Positions 10,915-21,385 of a stretch of 64,000 bases of DNA are shown here, one piece after another. Every line of letters begins with the position of its first letter. Positions within the stretch are counted from its first letter, which is position 1. Under the pieces are notes generated by a model, which worked only from the letters and a program-made list of their open reading frames with translations, had not been told where the DNA came from and made no database searches. Origin of the DNA: Telmatactis stephensoni (taxonomy: Eukaryota > Cnidaria > Anthozoa > Actiniaria > Isophelliidae); NCBI GenBank assembly GCA_029948255.1, contig JALIZF010001718.1, forward strand, positions 252,501 through 316,500, given 5' to 3'. The translations under genes were made by a program, and so were the position numbers.

Positions 10915-11850
10915 TTACAGACGATTTTTGATAGCGTTATATAAGGAAAATGAGTTTGGTGATACGCAAAAAGTTGAATTTCATATGAGAATATCTTTTG
11001 ATCGCGTGGGTGTAGAAAAACGCGGTTGGTACTAACTTGTTCGTTTTGTGACAGACTATAAGCTCATGTAAATTGAAGGTAATACAGAAAGAATTTCGAA
11101 AGTTACGTGATGACAAAAACGTGTAAAATGCATTTTTTGTTGAATTTTGGCCAAAACAGTTTTTTGCATTTTAATCGCCAATTAAGCAATATTTTCGCAT
11201 TCTGACGGACCAACCCCCGTGAACCCCCTACGTAACTTTTCATGCTCTACCTGGAGTGTGCTTTCAAAATTGAAATTCGACTTAATCCTGAGAAGTTACA
11301 GAGGATTTTTCATAGCGAAAATGTCAAAAATTAGAATTACGATATCTCGTGATCAGGGGGGTGCAGCACCACGTGACTGGTATTAAATTGTTCCCCTCCT
11401 GAAAATGCATAACCTCTGAAAGTTTGAACATAATCTGTTAAGAACTAGCAAAGTTACAGCATATTAAAATTTATGACAAAAACGTGTAAAATGCATTTTT
11501 TGTTGAATTTTGGCCAAAACAGTTTTTTGCATTTTAATCGCCAATTAAGCAATATTTTCGCATTCTGACGGACCAACGCCCGTGAACCCCCTACGTAACT
11601 TTTCATGCTCTACCTGGAGTGTGCTTTCAAAATTGAAATTCGACTTAATCCTGAGAAGTTACAGAGGATTTTTCATAGCGAAAATGTCAAAAATTAGAAT
11701 TACGATATCTCGTGATCAGGGGGGTGCAGCACCACGTGACTGGTATTAAATTGTTCCCCTCCTGAAAATGCATAACCTCTGAAAGTTTGAACATAATCTG
11801 TTAAGAACTAGCAAAGTTACAGCATATTAAAGTTTAAGGCACCAAAAAAG
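10905..11850 (+). repeat. Tandem repeat array 3
   Basis: Two near-identical units of about 365 bp (about 11110-11470 and 11475-11835), preceded by a diverged partial one. They contain AATTAAGCAATATTTTCGCA, AACCCCCTACGTAACTTTTC and AATCCTGAGAAGTTACAGAG, the family boxes in altered form. Confidence 0.8.
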
Positions 11851-12015
11851 TTATCAACACTATTTACTAGGGAATGAACAGCTTCGCTTTGTGATGTCAG
11901 GGCTGTATTGACTTTGTCAAATTTGATGTGATCACAAGAGCTTGTGAGGGCGGAATAACCGCGCCTTTTCTGTTACACCATTGTCTTCGGTCACTTCCCA
12001 CCCTCCCACCCAAAT
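11851..12015 (+). repeat. Array-terminal element, copy 3
   Basis: Carries the CACCAAAAAAGTTATCAACA box just upstream and ends ACCATTGTCTTCGG then CTTCCCACCCTCCCACCCAA. The end is nearly identical to the copy near 54800. Confidence 0.6.
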
Positions 12016-12099
12016 ATAGTCATTAGTCTCTGAATACATAATTGTATAGTAGCAGTATTATAGACGGAATAATTTTATTATCTACATAATTTACTGCCT

Positions 12100-12510
12100 T
12101 TAGAGATATAATTAAGTTATATCTAGCCTTATAACCACGTCAAGGTAGCAGTTGTGAATAAGGTTAAGTAAAATTGAATAGCCTAATGCTATTTAATTTT
12201 ACGTATTGATTATGTTAATAGACTTCTATTACTATTGTCTTATAACATGATCAAAATAATGAAAACAAGTATGTAGATAATAAAATCAATTTGCTTTAGT
12301 AAAATTGAAGAGGCTAATTCTATTTCATTTTACGTTTTGATAATGTTACTTGACCTGCCCTTGCTAGTGTCTTATAATATTATCAAAGTTAATGAAAAGA
12401 AAATAATGTGTGAAGGTTAAGTAAAATTGATAGCGGTGCTATTGAATTTTACATGTTGATAATGTTATTTGACCTGCCCATGCTAGTGTCATTTAATATT
12501 ATCAAAGGTA
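12100..12510 (-). other. Multi-hairpin 3' element, copy A
   Basis: A run of inverted repeats directly downstream of the RepHel1 stop: H1 12105-12123 (GATATAA/TTATATC); H2 12127-12163 (CCTTAT/ATAAGG); H3 12168-12202 (GTAAAATTGAATAG pairing with CTATTTAATTTTAC, one G-T pair); H4 about 12208-12252. An H3/H4-like pair then recurs at about 12298-12380 and 12421-12503. The repeated order and the preserved pairing indicate a structured element, possibly a terminator, a replication terminus or an RNA 3' structure. Confidence 0.7.
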
Positions 12511-12576
12511 ATGAACATAAAAAGAACAATGTTATTGGTACAAAATGCTCGCTTTAACATAGAAAAGTACAAGGTG

Positions 12577-15500
12577 TCATCTGAAATGACTTGCTTTTAG
12601 GGGAACTGCCAATTTTAAATTGTTCTGTGTCTTTACTCTCGACAGAGCTACATAAGTTGTTGTTGAGTCTAAATTCTCAGTATCCAAATAAACAACAACG
12701 TTATTTAAGGTCTGTCCTTGTACTTTAGCAATTGTTAAAGCGTAACGTAGTGTAAGGGGATAGACAGTCTGGTCGTCAGCCTTTGTCACTCTATAAATGG
12801 GAGCAATTTTACCGTTGTCAAGTTTGACAATAATGGTTTTATTCTCAAAATTGACAGTGGTAGCAGGTTGACCATTAACAACTCCTAATTTCTTGTCCCG
12901 GTTCATAGTGACCAAGACACGCTGGTTAAGATGAATAGGTGTAGTTTCTGAATCGTTATCTAAAGGCAATACAGCTAAAGGTCTGTTATTTTTGAAAATT
13001 TCATTTGAGATGTAAGTGTTTAGGTCATACGCAGCTTGTTTTGTTACGGTGATAACAATAGTATCTGGATTAGCCAAAATGTGCTGGTAAATGACTCGAG
13101 GATCGTAATTATCCGAAAGTAAAGAAGCCCTATTAAATTGTCGTAGCAGACGTTTCGAGGGAATCATGGTCCGAATACTAATTAAAAAGATGTTAAGAAA
13201 TTGGTCATTACACCGAAATTGAACATGTAAGGAAAACTTATTCAGAGTGACCGAATTGTTATCTAACATGGAATCTACTTGTCTTATTTTTCCCGATAAA
13301 GTCTCGATGGGTTTCATTTGACCTTGATCCCCACAAAGCAAAAGCTGCGGCATTACTGGGGCTTCAGAAATTGTTCGCCAAATGTGTGCAAAATTGCGTT
13401 TAGATATCATAGAAACTTCATCTAAAACAACTAAGTCGTACATAGATATATCCCAGTTGAATTGGAAACTGTCTTCAGCCGAAATAGGGATTTTAAATGC
13501 TCCGTGAATAGTATCAGTTGTAATTTCGTCGCCAAATAATTGTTTGTATTTGCATGCCAATAACCCTGTAGGGGCTGCTACTAAAATGTTACAACTGTTG
13601 TCCATTGCAAATTGGATACATTTATGAACGACAAAGGTCTTCCCCGAACCAGCATGTCCTGTGATCAATATGGGGACACGCCAATTTGCATTAGTGTCAA
13701 ACATGTTATCGATTCGATCTAAACAATTACGAGAAAAGTTAGCAAAAATGGCCAATTGTTCAGCGCTTAAATTTAATTCAGGCATTTCCGGTGCCTCGTT
13801 TTCAAAATCAGCAGTTGTTAATACTCGTATTCTCCACAGTTTATGCAAATCTTCCAATGCGTTCACATATGAAATAACATTATTGATATAATAATGTTTA
13901 TGACCTTCCCGTTGCAGCATTTCTATAAATTCTCGGTTGTTTTCGTAGAACAGATGGGGAAGTTTGACCTTACAAGCGACAAAAAATCGTAATTGGGGTG
14001 GCAAGCGATCATGATTTGTAGCCAGTAGATCATTCTGGCATGTATGACCGTAAAACATTAACAAAAGTTGGTAAAAATACTCGTAATTGTAAGGACTACA
14101 AAATTTGATGGCTAATAAAGCATTTCCGGCTTTATAAGCGGTCGGTCTAGCCTTTGTATGGTCTAATTTCCGCATCCATTCAGCCATAGTTAGATCTTCG
14201 TACAAATTAGGCCGGTTCCGATATTTTGTAACTATGGCGTTATCCAAATCCTCATCGAATTTTGGTGGTGTGAACTTTTTACAATTTGTTGGACTATAGG
14301 ACAATTTGATGTTGTTTAAATACATAATCATTTCTGGTTCCGCAACATTCATAGTGGCCAAATATCGAATTGCTGCAACAGTACCAGGCAAATCATTATT
14401 ATACAACAAGTCCATGTGTACCCCATCGGAAAATTTACTAACATAACTTGAAACATATTTCAACAACATTCCATTTCCGTCAGAGCACTGCACATCCATG
14501 TGAAATTGAAAAGTGGGAACAATAGCTTTAATGTAAGCATGTAAATTTTCCGCAAAAGCCGAGGCATTGTGTTGAACACGAAGTGAGGTACCGTCTTTTG
14601 TACAAGAGGTAGGTTCGTCATGAATGTTTAAATATGGCGATGGTTTTTCACTACGTTGAAAATGTTTAATAACAAAAGCCAATTTATCGTCGTTGCAATT
14701 TGGTATATCTGCTCGAATTGTTTCAAACCTACTGTCTTGTAAAGAACGAAGCCAAATTAATAAATGTAGATGTGCAGTCCCCCGTTTTGTGAAATTCAAA
14801 ACGATAAAAATAGGTGAGAACATTTCCGTGTCCCTTTTGTTTCGTACAAACATCTCGTTGCCAACGGCCGTCCGTACAACCGGTAATGTACCCTCTAACT
14901 AATTGTTCCAAAACGTGGGTCACTGCTTCCGTTTCTAATGCCGGTAATTTAGTGGGAATGTAGGAATGTTGTTGAAAGATGTTCGAGACATGTTTCGGAT
15001 ATGGAAAAGTCCATTCATAGGGCGACAAAGTTACGAATAACGAGGGATATTCGTACTGACGAACAGCGTCTATTAAATTAAGGTGAGCCCACTGCCAATA
15101 ACTGCGCGAAAAAGGCTTAGTTTCTAACGCTCGATATGGACTGCAATGCAACTGTCCGGCCGAATTAATAGCTCCCGAAACTTAAACAACCAACGATCAA
15201 AATGAAAGTGTAATAATTCAAAGATGCAACTATAATCTAAAATGCTCGAACGAATTTTGGTTAAAAAAGCACTCTTTGCGGAATCTCTATGTGCTTGCCC
15301 CGTAATCAATGTCTCGCACCATGACTTCTTTAAATATAGTTGGCCACAACACACATTCAATTCCTTCAGCCATAAGAACGTCAGTAATTGTCAATTGTAC
15401 ATCATTTTCAACAATTTCACTGCGCCAATCATTAAAATAACTGTATGAAGATTCAGAATCCGAAATGAGGTCGTTATAAACTGATAAAAGTTTTGCTTTA

Positions 15501-16061
15501 CGGACGTGATCATGGAGGGAATTGATGTTATGTAAAACCGAATTCTCTTTACATGTGATCGAAAATATTTTATTTTTGCAACGATACCCGTGTTGCTCTG
15601 GCCTGTTGTGACCAGGCTCGATAATGAAAGGAGACAGGAATTTGCAATCGTCGATAGTAAGGGCACGCACATTTTCAGGAAAAAAATCAATTTTGGGTAC
15701 GAAGTATTTCTGATTGCATATGCAGTTCACTTTAGGTTGATGCCGCTTGCCGAAATTAGATTTCATCGTTTGAAAATGAACAAGGTAGCAATTTTCACAA
15801 TAACCGAAAGCCAAATATTTCGACCAAAAAAGTAGATCTTTTTTTATCATTAGTAAAAGTATCTTCAATAAAATTATCATCACCTACAAATTCATAGTGT
15901 CTTCGAAAATTAGAAAATTTCCCGTCAAGCCAATTCAGTCTGCTTCCGTGTTCAATTCTAAACTTCTCCTTAGTACTATTATCAACCAAATTAAAACTTA
16001 CCAAGAACGAAGGCCGCCGTCTCCAGTAGTCTTGTGCTTGTCCCCGGGTGAGAGTGGCCAT
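12577..16061 (-). pseudogene. RepHel1: Helitron-type HUH Rep/PIF1-like helicase with frame breaks
   Basis: Rolling-circle transposase of Helitron type, which nicks and joins single-stranded DNA and unwinds it. The order of parts is a zinc-ribbon-like region (YCENC...CICN) with the LT-x2-D-x4-LSP region; a SPYEW motif; the HUH motif in GTAHLHLLIWL (about 14760); the two-tyrosine motif KYVSSYVSK (about 14450); then an SF1/PIF1 helicase with Walker A GHAGSGKT (about 13645), DEVSM (about 13410) and the C-terminal YVALSRVK. The reading frame changes at least four times (near 15.84, 15.33, 15.14 and 14.79 kb). Each piece aligns collinearly with RepHel2, and the breaks sit at short homopolymers, so this is either a decayed copy or an assembly with uncorrected indels. 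A splice acceptor (ACTTTTTAG) abuts the first ATG. Confidence 0.85.
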
Positions 16062-16084
16062 CTAAAAAGTAAATGAAAACAATA

Positions 16085-16639
16085 TCAACTTAACAGCTTT
16101 AATATAGCACCCCTGTAACTTCTGTATAAGCGTTTTTGTGCATAAGGCTTGAGATGGACTTTATCGGAACAAATAAAAGACAACTTCTCATTCATCAAAG
16201 ATGTATGAGACCACATTATAACATCATTAACGGTGGTAACCAATTCAGCCAATAACGTGTTGTAAATTGTCACTTTGTTATTATAAAATGCATCACCTTT
16301 TCTAAAAAGAACGTTACAAACTCCTATTTTAACAACGGATGTACTTTCAAAAACGCACTTAATAAAGAAATGTAGCTCAGAAATGAGCTGTTGTGGAGAA
16401 ATATCAACTGAATCATTAGAACCAATTTCTAAAAGCAAGTGTGTACATGAGATATTCCTTACATAACTTAAATCATACTTTAATAATTTAGAAATTGTTC
16501 TTCCTCCTACTCCGTGAAGGAAACATTTTGTTGCCACTTTAAAATCCAGTTCATCAAATCGTTGAAAATCCGAAATATAATACTCACCAAAACGACGTAC
16601 AAAAGAATGTCCCAAAATACACACTGTAGATTCGTTCAT
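16085..16639 (-). CDS. SGNH/GDSL-type hydrolase linked to RepHel1
   Basis: A 184-aa intact ORF. Predicted SGNH-fold hydrolase: block I CILGHSF (Ser12 the likely nucleophile), a Gly-rich block II GVGG (43-46), block III EIGSND (Asn75), block V with Asp159 and His162 in DKVHLKPYAQKRLYRSYRG. The LYRS-x-RGA ending is common in SGNH domains encoded by invertebrate mobile elements (established for some tyrosine-recombinase retroelements). Substrate unknown; no signal peptide. ATG at 16639 is used because upstream in-frame codons lack an ATG. The ORF lies inside a candidate 586-nt intron: a donor GAG/GTAAGA at 16647 and an acceptor at 16062 that abuts the RepHel1 ATG, so splicing could choose between the two products. 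Confidence 0.8.
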   Translation of the reverse strand: MNESTVCILGHSFVRRFGEYYISDFQRFDELDFKVATKCFLHGVGGRTISKLLKYDLSYVRNISCTHLLLEIGSNDSVDISPQQLISELHFFIKCVFESTSVVKIGVCNVLFRKGDAFYNNKVTIYNTLLAELVTTVNDVIMWSHTSLMNEKLSFICSDKVHLKPYAQKRLYRSYRGAILKLLS

Positions 16640-16692
16640 GTTCTTACCTCGGAAGACAGCCACTGCAAATGATGACAGACTAAAGAAATTTT

Positions 16693-16753
16693 AGGTTTTA
16701 TAACAAATCTAAACAAAAGGATCGAAATGCACCAATCAGAAGCGTTCTATTGT
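16693..16753 (-). promoter_or_regulatory. CCAAT-box promoter module of the SGNH/RepHel1 unit
   Basis: Read on the minus strand: CTTCTGATTGGTGCATTTCG (inverted CCAAT box), then a TATA-like GTTATAAAACC (16703-16693) about 55-65 bp before the SGNH ATG. The same box precedes the genes at 31460 and 33315 and recurs through 28.2-33.2 kb. The EnSpm transposon is inserted at its outer edge. Confidence 0.55.
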
Positions 16754-16778
16754 CACAGGGTGAAAAAACAGATTTCAT

Positions 16779-17240
16779 GCGCCTGAAAGATAACTGAAAG
16801 GTTAACAAATGAAATCTTTCAGTGGCCTTTCATAAAAGAACGAAATATCTGAAACTAGCATTTTAAGGTCTTTCAGGACTGTTCTGAAAGGCTACCAATG
16901 AAGCATTTCATGGTATTTCACATGGTGCCTGAAAGGCTCACAACATGCATATTTCATGATCTTTCCTTCAATTCACAAAACGTTTAGGAAATGTAAGTTT
17001 CATTTGCATTTCCTTGGTCTTTCGTATGTATGATATCCTGAAATATTGTTATGGTAAATGGGGCAGGCTACACTAAACACCACAAAAGCTCAAGAAAGGT
17101 TGTTCCATATGTCTCTCATGTAAGTTTCATTTGCATTTTGTTGGTCTTTCGGGTGTATGATATCCTGAAAGGTTGTTATGGTAAATGGGCCAGGGTACAC
17201 TAAACACCACGAAAGCTCAAGAAAGCTTATTTCATATTAA
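16779..17240. repeat. Left subterminal repeats of the EnSpm element
   Basis: Many copies of CTGAAAG/CTTTCAG in both orientations, as is usual for transposase-binding subterminal regions of CACTA elements, followed by a roughly 120-bp direct duplication (about 16988-17105 and 17118-17225) containing TGTAAGTTTCATTTGCATTT. Confidence 0.75.
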
Positions 17241-17755
17241 ATATTGAACAATATTAATAAATATTGATACTTTCATATAAAATATTGTTAAATATTTAAT
17301 ATTTATTCTCGTTGAATGGGCTTTTACTAATTTAAAGGATTGAAGAATAAATGGTATCTACTCATAAAACATTTTTCAAGTTATAATATTGATAGTTTAT
17401 TTTCAACAATCAGAATATATATATATATATCTTCAACTCAAAAATCTGTAAATATATAATCCTATTATAGTCAAAAGGCATGCACATTAACTGAGAAATT
17501 TGTGCCTATATAAATTCCTATAACCAAAACAGAACAAACATATGCTTTGTACAGATGAAATAGCAATTGAATAAAGGAAACTAGGCTGGTATTTATGCCT
17601 GTAAAAGTAATTGCAATGATGGGATTTCTAATAAAACCATTAATAAGTAATGATATAGCAACTTGATCAAGGTTATATTAATTCTCAAAAAGAAAATATG
17701 GAAATTAATGTACATAGAATAAAATAAATAATTACTAATAATTATCAATCAACAG
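17241..17755. other. AT-rich transposon interior, no gene
   Basis: Very AT-rich, with a short AT microsatellite near 17417. No coding frame; it is the 3' flank of the minus-strand gene ending at 17756. Confidence 0.5.
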
Positions 17756-19610
17756 CTAAGATTCCCCACCATTTCCATTACCCATTGATGAGTCTGCTGT
17801 ACTAGGGCCTGAATTTTTGATAGCCCAGTTAGGCAGATCATCAGGAGCTGGCCTATTAGAGTAGTACTCTGAGTCAGTCCGTTTCAAAATATGATCTTTG
17901 GCTCGCTTTGATAGCGATGCATGGTAAGTTTTGTCCAATTTTTTCTTCATACATTTAAGCTTTTTGCTTTCCCATTGTAACCGTTTCACGGTGTAACCAA
18001 CTACTTTGGTCTCCTCATAATCGCTTTCTTCACTGCTCATGCAGTCTGGAATAAGGATTTCTGCTGCTCTGCCCTTCTTGTTTCGGTCCCAGTCATGGAC
18101 CATATCCAGTGCCAGTGTCCTATGAGTAAGTTTCTGAAAAACAAAGCAATTCAATAGTTAGTTATGCCATTTAACGTTAAATGCTATTTCTTGAGCTCAC
18201 TTTGACCATGCTAGGAGAAATATGGTCACATATGACTTCTTTCTGAAAAAGGCTTGAATGTCTAACCTCTCTCTTTCTTCCATTCTTTCTTGCTCTTCTT
18301 TTGTGTTCCTCATATTTCTGCTCTGTTATCATCTTTTTCGTTTCAACGCTTGAAACGAAGTACCTCTCTAAGGCAGCTAGAAAAAACACACAAGACATTA
18401 TGAGAAATTTAAGATTCATGCTTGAATTATTAACTGTAGCTTAATTTTACTAGTTTAGATCAAAGACAGTGCAATATAATGATCGAAATATATTAGTGAT
18501 TTGAAACATTTTTCTTTGCTGCAATCACAGGTCAAGATATGCGAACTGACAGCTTATAGTAATGTATTGCATGTACATACCTTTAATAACCCCTCTGGAC
18601 CAGAGGCATTTCTCTTCACCTCCGTGTTCGTGGAATACTTCATTAACGACTCTTTCGAATATAAGTTGGTTATTTGGAGAGTCCATCCTACAAATGACAA
18701 AAGCATCAAGTTATACACAATATGCTGTTTAAAAATTTTGTTTTTTGTTATGGCAAGTAGTTACGTACGCATCATTAGTTATCTAATTGGGCTTAATATA
18801 GCTTTATACTTACGTTTCATCTGTGTAAAAGCCATGAAAATCGTCCTTGTGTTTCAAGGCTTTGTATATCTTTATTGTTGACCTCTGCAATTACAATACC
18901 GGTACAAAATATGAGAGTAAGAACAACATTTGGGCCGCTAAAGCAATAAAAGCTTTCGATCGATCCAAGATGTAGCGATCTGGTACATTTATTCGGGCAT
19001 AGCAGAAGCGATATAGCTAATATATCTCAGATCGGTTTTAGATCCTCAAAGCTGCTGAAAAATGTGAAGTTCGAGCCGATAAAAATCCAAGCTAAATTAT
19101 TGTTTACACAAGATACTCGAGTTCCCGCTCTTTTTATAATCAAACGATGGAGCTCTTGCAACGATTAATATTTTGTGGAGGGAACCTTGTACATATCAAT
19201 TACTTAAAGGTAAACTAACTTAATATGATTGTGAAAAGTTTTTTTTGAAAATATGTAGATAAAGAGATCATGGATTATTTTTTTGCGCGCCAAAATCAGT
19301 TTGAGTACGACCCCACGACCTCAGTACTTACTCGACAAATAGAAGGCACTTTTATGGAGCTAAGGGTCCTCCTTTTTCGCTTTCCTTTTCCAGAATTAGT
19401 TGATGGCCTTTCGTTTCGTGACTCCCCGGCCTGTAGTCGTGCAACATTGGCACTCAATTCCCTAAGCGCCTGACCATGCTGATTGCCTCTCGCTTCCAGT
19501 TGATCACGCATGGCTTTGTTTTCAGCCACCAGATCGTGATTAGATTTAATTAGTTCCTCTAAGAGGACAATATAGTTTTCAGGTAGATCTCTCTCTTGAT
19601 TCGAGGCCAT
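17756..19610 (-). CDS. Second EnSpm-element protein, five exons, 336 aa
   Basis: Five exons fit with consistent phases and consensus splice sites: 19610-19332, 18884-18814, 18687-18581, 18376-18201 and 18133-17756 (1,011 nt). The product has an N-terminal coiled coil ([19 protein letters not shown]), a basic KGKRKRR stretch, a middle with [16 protein letters not shown], a basic [12 protein letters not shown] helix, and a C-terminal block [12 protein letters not shown] followed by [11 protein letters not shown]. The SSEESD-x2-E then [RK]-x-L-x-W-[RE]-S pattern resembles the companion ORF of animal EnSpm-like elements, from memory of the family; a DNA-binding or regulatory partner of the transposase is the likely role. 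It ends in a Gly/Asn/Ser tail. A LINE is inserted exactly at its start codon. Confidence 0.75.
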
Positions 19611-19612
19611 TT

Positions 19613-20517
19613 TTTTTTTTTTATTTAAACATATTTTCATTAAACATTAACCCCAAGAGCGAGGCTCATCTGGGGGGTCTATGTTCTATTAGTAACAAAT
19701 GAGATACAAAAAAATAATAATAATAATAAATAGGAAGAAAGAAAAAAAAGAAACGAATAGCTTATCCTAAAATGTAATTATGCTTTAAAATGAAGAGGCA
19801 AATCGCTGCGTTTGCACTATATACTTTTGAACAGCAATAAACAGATCAGAATTTTGCTTACACGATAATTTACTAGAACCATACAAGATTATGTCTACCT
19901 TTTTCTTGTCAGAAGATTTTGTCCAATCATCAAAAAATCCAGATAAATAATCAAAAAGCTGAGTACGCTGAGCTGAATAACGGGAGCAGTGAAGGAAATA
20001 ATGCTGAACGGTTTCGACAACACCGCTGCAATTATCACACTCTTGACTATCCTTCCGGTTTATGCGAAACAGATAAGAATTAAGAGCATGAAAGCCAAGA
20101 CGAAGTCTTGTATGCAAAATGGAAGCGTAACGACTCAGAGATGCATTAAAAATTTCATTGTACCTTTTGAAGAGGAAGAGTTTGTTAATGAATTCTCTAA
20201 ACTTTTGTATTGATCCTTGGTTCCTAACACAAGTTTCTAGAGAATTCCATTTTGAAATGGCCGATGGAAAGAAAGAGGTTTTGTATCTTTCTGTTTTAGT
20301 ACGAATAGAAACAAAATTGTCTTTATTTCTTAATGGGAAGTTTGATATCTCGCTAATTTTCTTAGGTAATAAACTTTTTAGAGGGGGTGGTGTATGATCA
20401 TTAACAATCTTATAAAAAATAATCAACTTGTGAACAAGTCTTCTCGTCTTCAAATCTTCCCAACCAAGTTCATTTAGCAAACAATGCCTGCCGGTTCCTT
20501 TCAAAGCGCCTGTGAGA
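19613..20517 (-). mobile_element. 5'-truncated LINE insertion with 9-bp target duplication
   Basis: The 3' end is a poly(A) (T run on the plus strand, 19611-19622), preceded by a GAGCCTCGCTCTTGGGG 3' UTR segment of the type seen in CR1/L2/jockey-like elements. The duplicated target is AGGCCATTT on the plus strand at 19604-19612 and 20518-20526. The insertion is about 905 bp. It lies in the same orientation as the host transposon gene. Confidence 0.8.
19785..20517 (-). pseudogene. LINE reverse-transcriptase ORF, C-terminal fragment
   Basis: About 243 residues remain, beginning in the element at TGALKGT. It contains the C-terminal region that follows the reverse transcriptase core in jockey/CR1-type ORF2 proteins: ELGWEDLKTRRLVHKLIIFY, then KWNSLE, then a Cys/His cluster C-x2-C-x8-H-x3-HC (CDNCSG...HYFLHCSRY). 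The endonuclease and catalytic FADD region are missing because of 5' truncation, so it cannot transpose itself. The frame is open to its stop at 19785, suggesting a young insertion. Confidence 0.8.
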
Positions 20518-20526
20518 AGGCCATTT

Positions 20527-21038
20527 GAAGATAGGATCGATCTTGTTGAATTTATAAATCTTGTTGTAGTAAACTGACTAGCTCCAGTGAGTTGTCGTTC
20601 GAACTAGAAAAGGGTGCCAGAAATGTAGATACTAAAACTATATTGAATTTCATTTTGTGATTTCGACGAATCAAAATTTTACATGACCTAAAAGGTGTTT
20701 GCTGCTGATGACCTCGTGAACAAAGTAAACACACAAAGTAAACAGAGCTTTGACAGGGCTCCTGAACTTTGAGCCCTTGTGTCTGAGCCTACGATGTTCT
20801 GGGATGCGGTTTTCCGAATAAAACCGCCAATACTAATTTTCGCGCCAAGGGCATGCTTGTAAGCTGTGTTCAAGACTAGTAATTTCTTTGCTTTTTTTCC
20901 TCGTGAAAGCTGTGGGCGTTAAAGTCTGGAGTAATTCTCTGAGTGTATTGTGAATTGATCAAGCTGTTAAACCGCCTCATGTTTGACATATGAGTGGTTT
21001 TCGACGGCACATTGTGCAAACACGCCGTTATAGCTATT
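20527..21038. other. Intergenic region between divergent genes of the EnSpm element
   Basis: Lies between the minus-strand second protein (now displaced by the LINE) and the plus-strand genes starting at 21039. Probably a shared promoter region. Small ORFs here have no recognisable content. Confidence 0.4.
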
Positions 21039-21266
21039 ATGGCTGAGTTTGCTGACAGTGGGTCACTTTCAAATATGTTCGCCGAGGATGAAACTGCTAA
21101 ACGTCCAACAAAGCGAAAAAAGAATATAGCACTTATCCGAAAGAAGCGCCTGAAAAGAAAACGTACGAAGAAGGAGGAGCATAAGAAAATGTCCAAGCGA
21201 GAGCGACGACATAAAATCAAAGGAAAACTGACATTTGACATTTTGACATTTTTATTCAGAAATTAA
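21039..21266 (+). CDS. Short Lys/Arg-rich ORF, possible first exon of the kinase gene
   Basis: A 75-codon ORF beginning MAEFADSGSLSNMF followed by a long basic run (KRPTKRKKN, RKKRLKRKRTKKEEHKKMSKR). It could be a separate small nuclear protein or the start of the kinase gene that follows on the same strand. No good donor site was found that joins it in frame, so the link is only positional. Confidence 0.35.
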   Translation: MAEFADSGSLSNMFAEDETAKRPTKRKKNIALIRKKRLKRKRTKKEEHKKMSKRERRHKIKGKLTFDILTFLFRN

Positions 21267-21385
21267 ATATTATTTAGATAATTACACATTTACCTGCTAA
21301 TAGCATAGCGCTAATCGAGGCAGGTTGAGAATGTAAGATAGTTCATTAAAATTTCATACACTAGTATTAAATGGATATTAAATAG

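Noticed and set aside
12577..16061. Cellular PIF1 helicase
   Set aside because: An HUH motif and a two-tyrosine motif lie upstream in the same gene, which is diagnostic of a Helitron Rep-helicase.
20552..20873. Minus-strand ORFs upstream of the LINE as more LINE coding sequence
   Set aside because: The target duplication ends the LINE at 20517, and these ORFs show no reverse transcriptase features.
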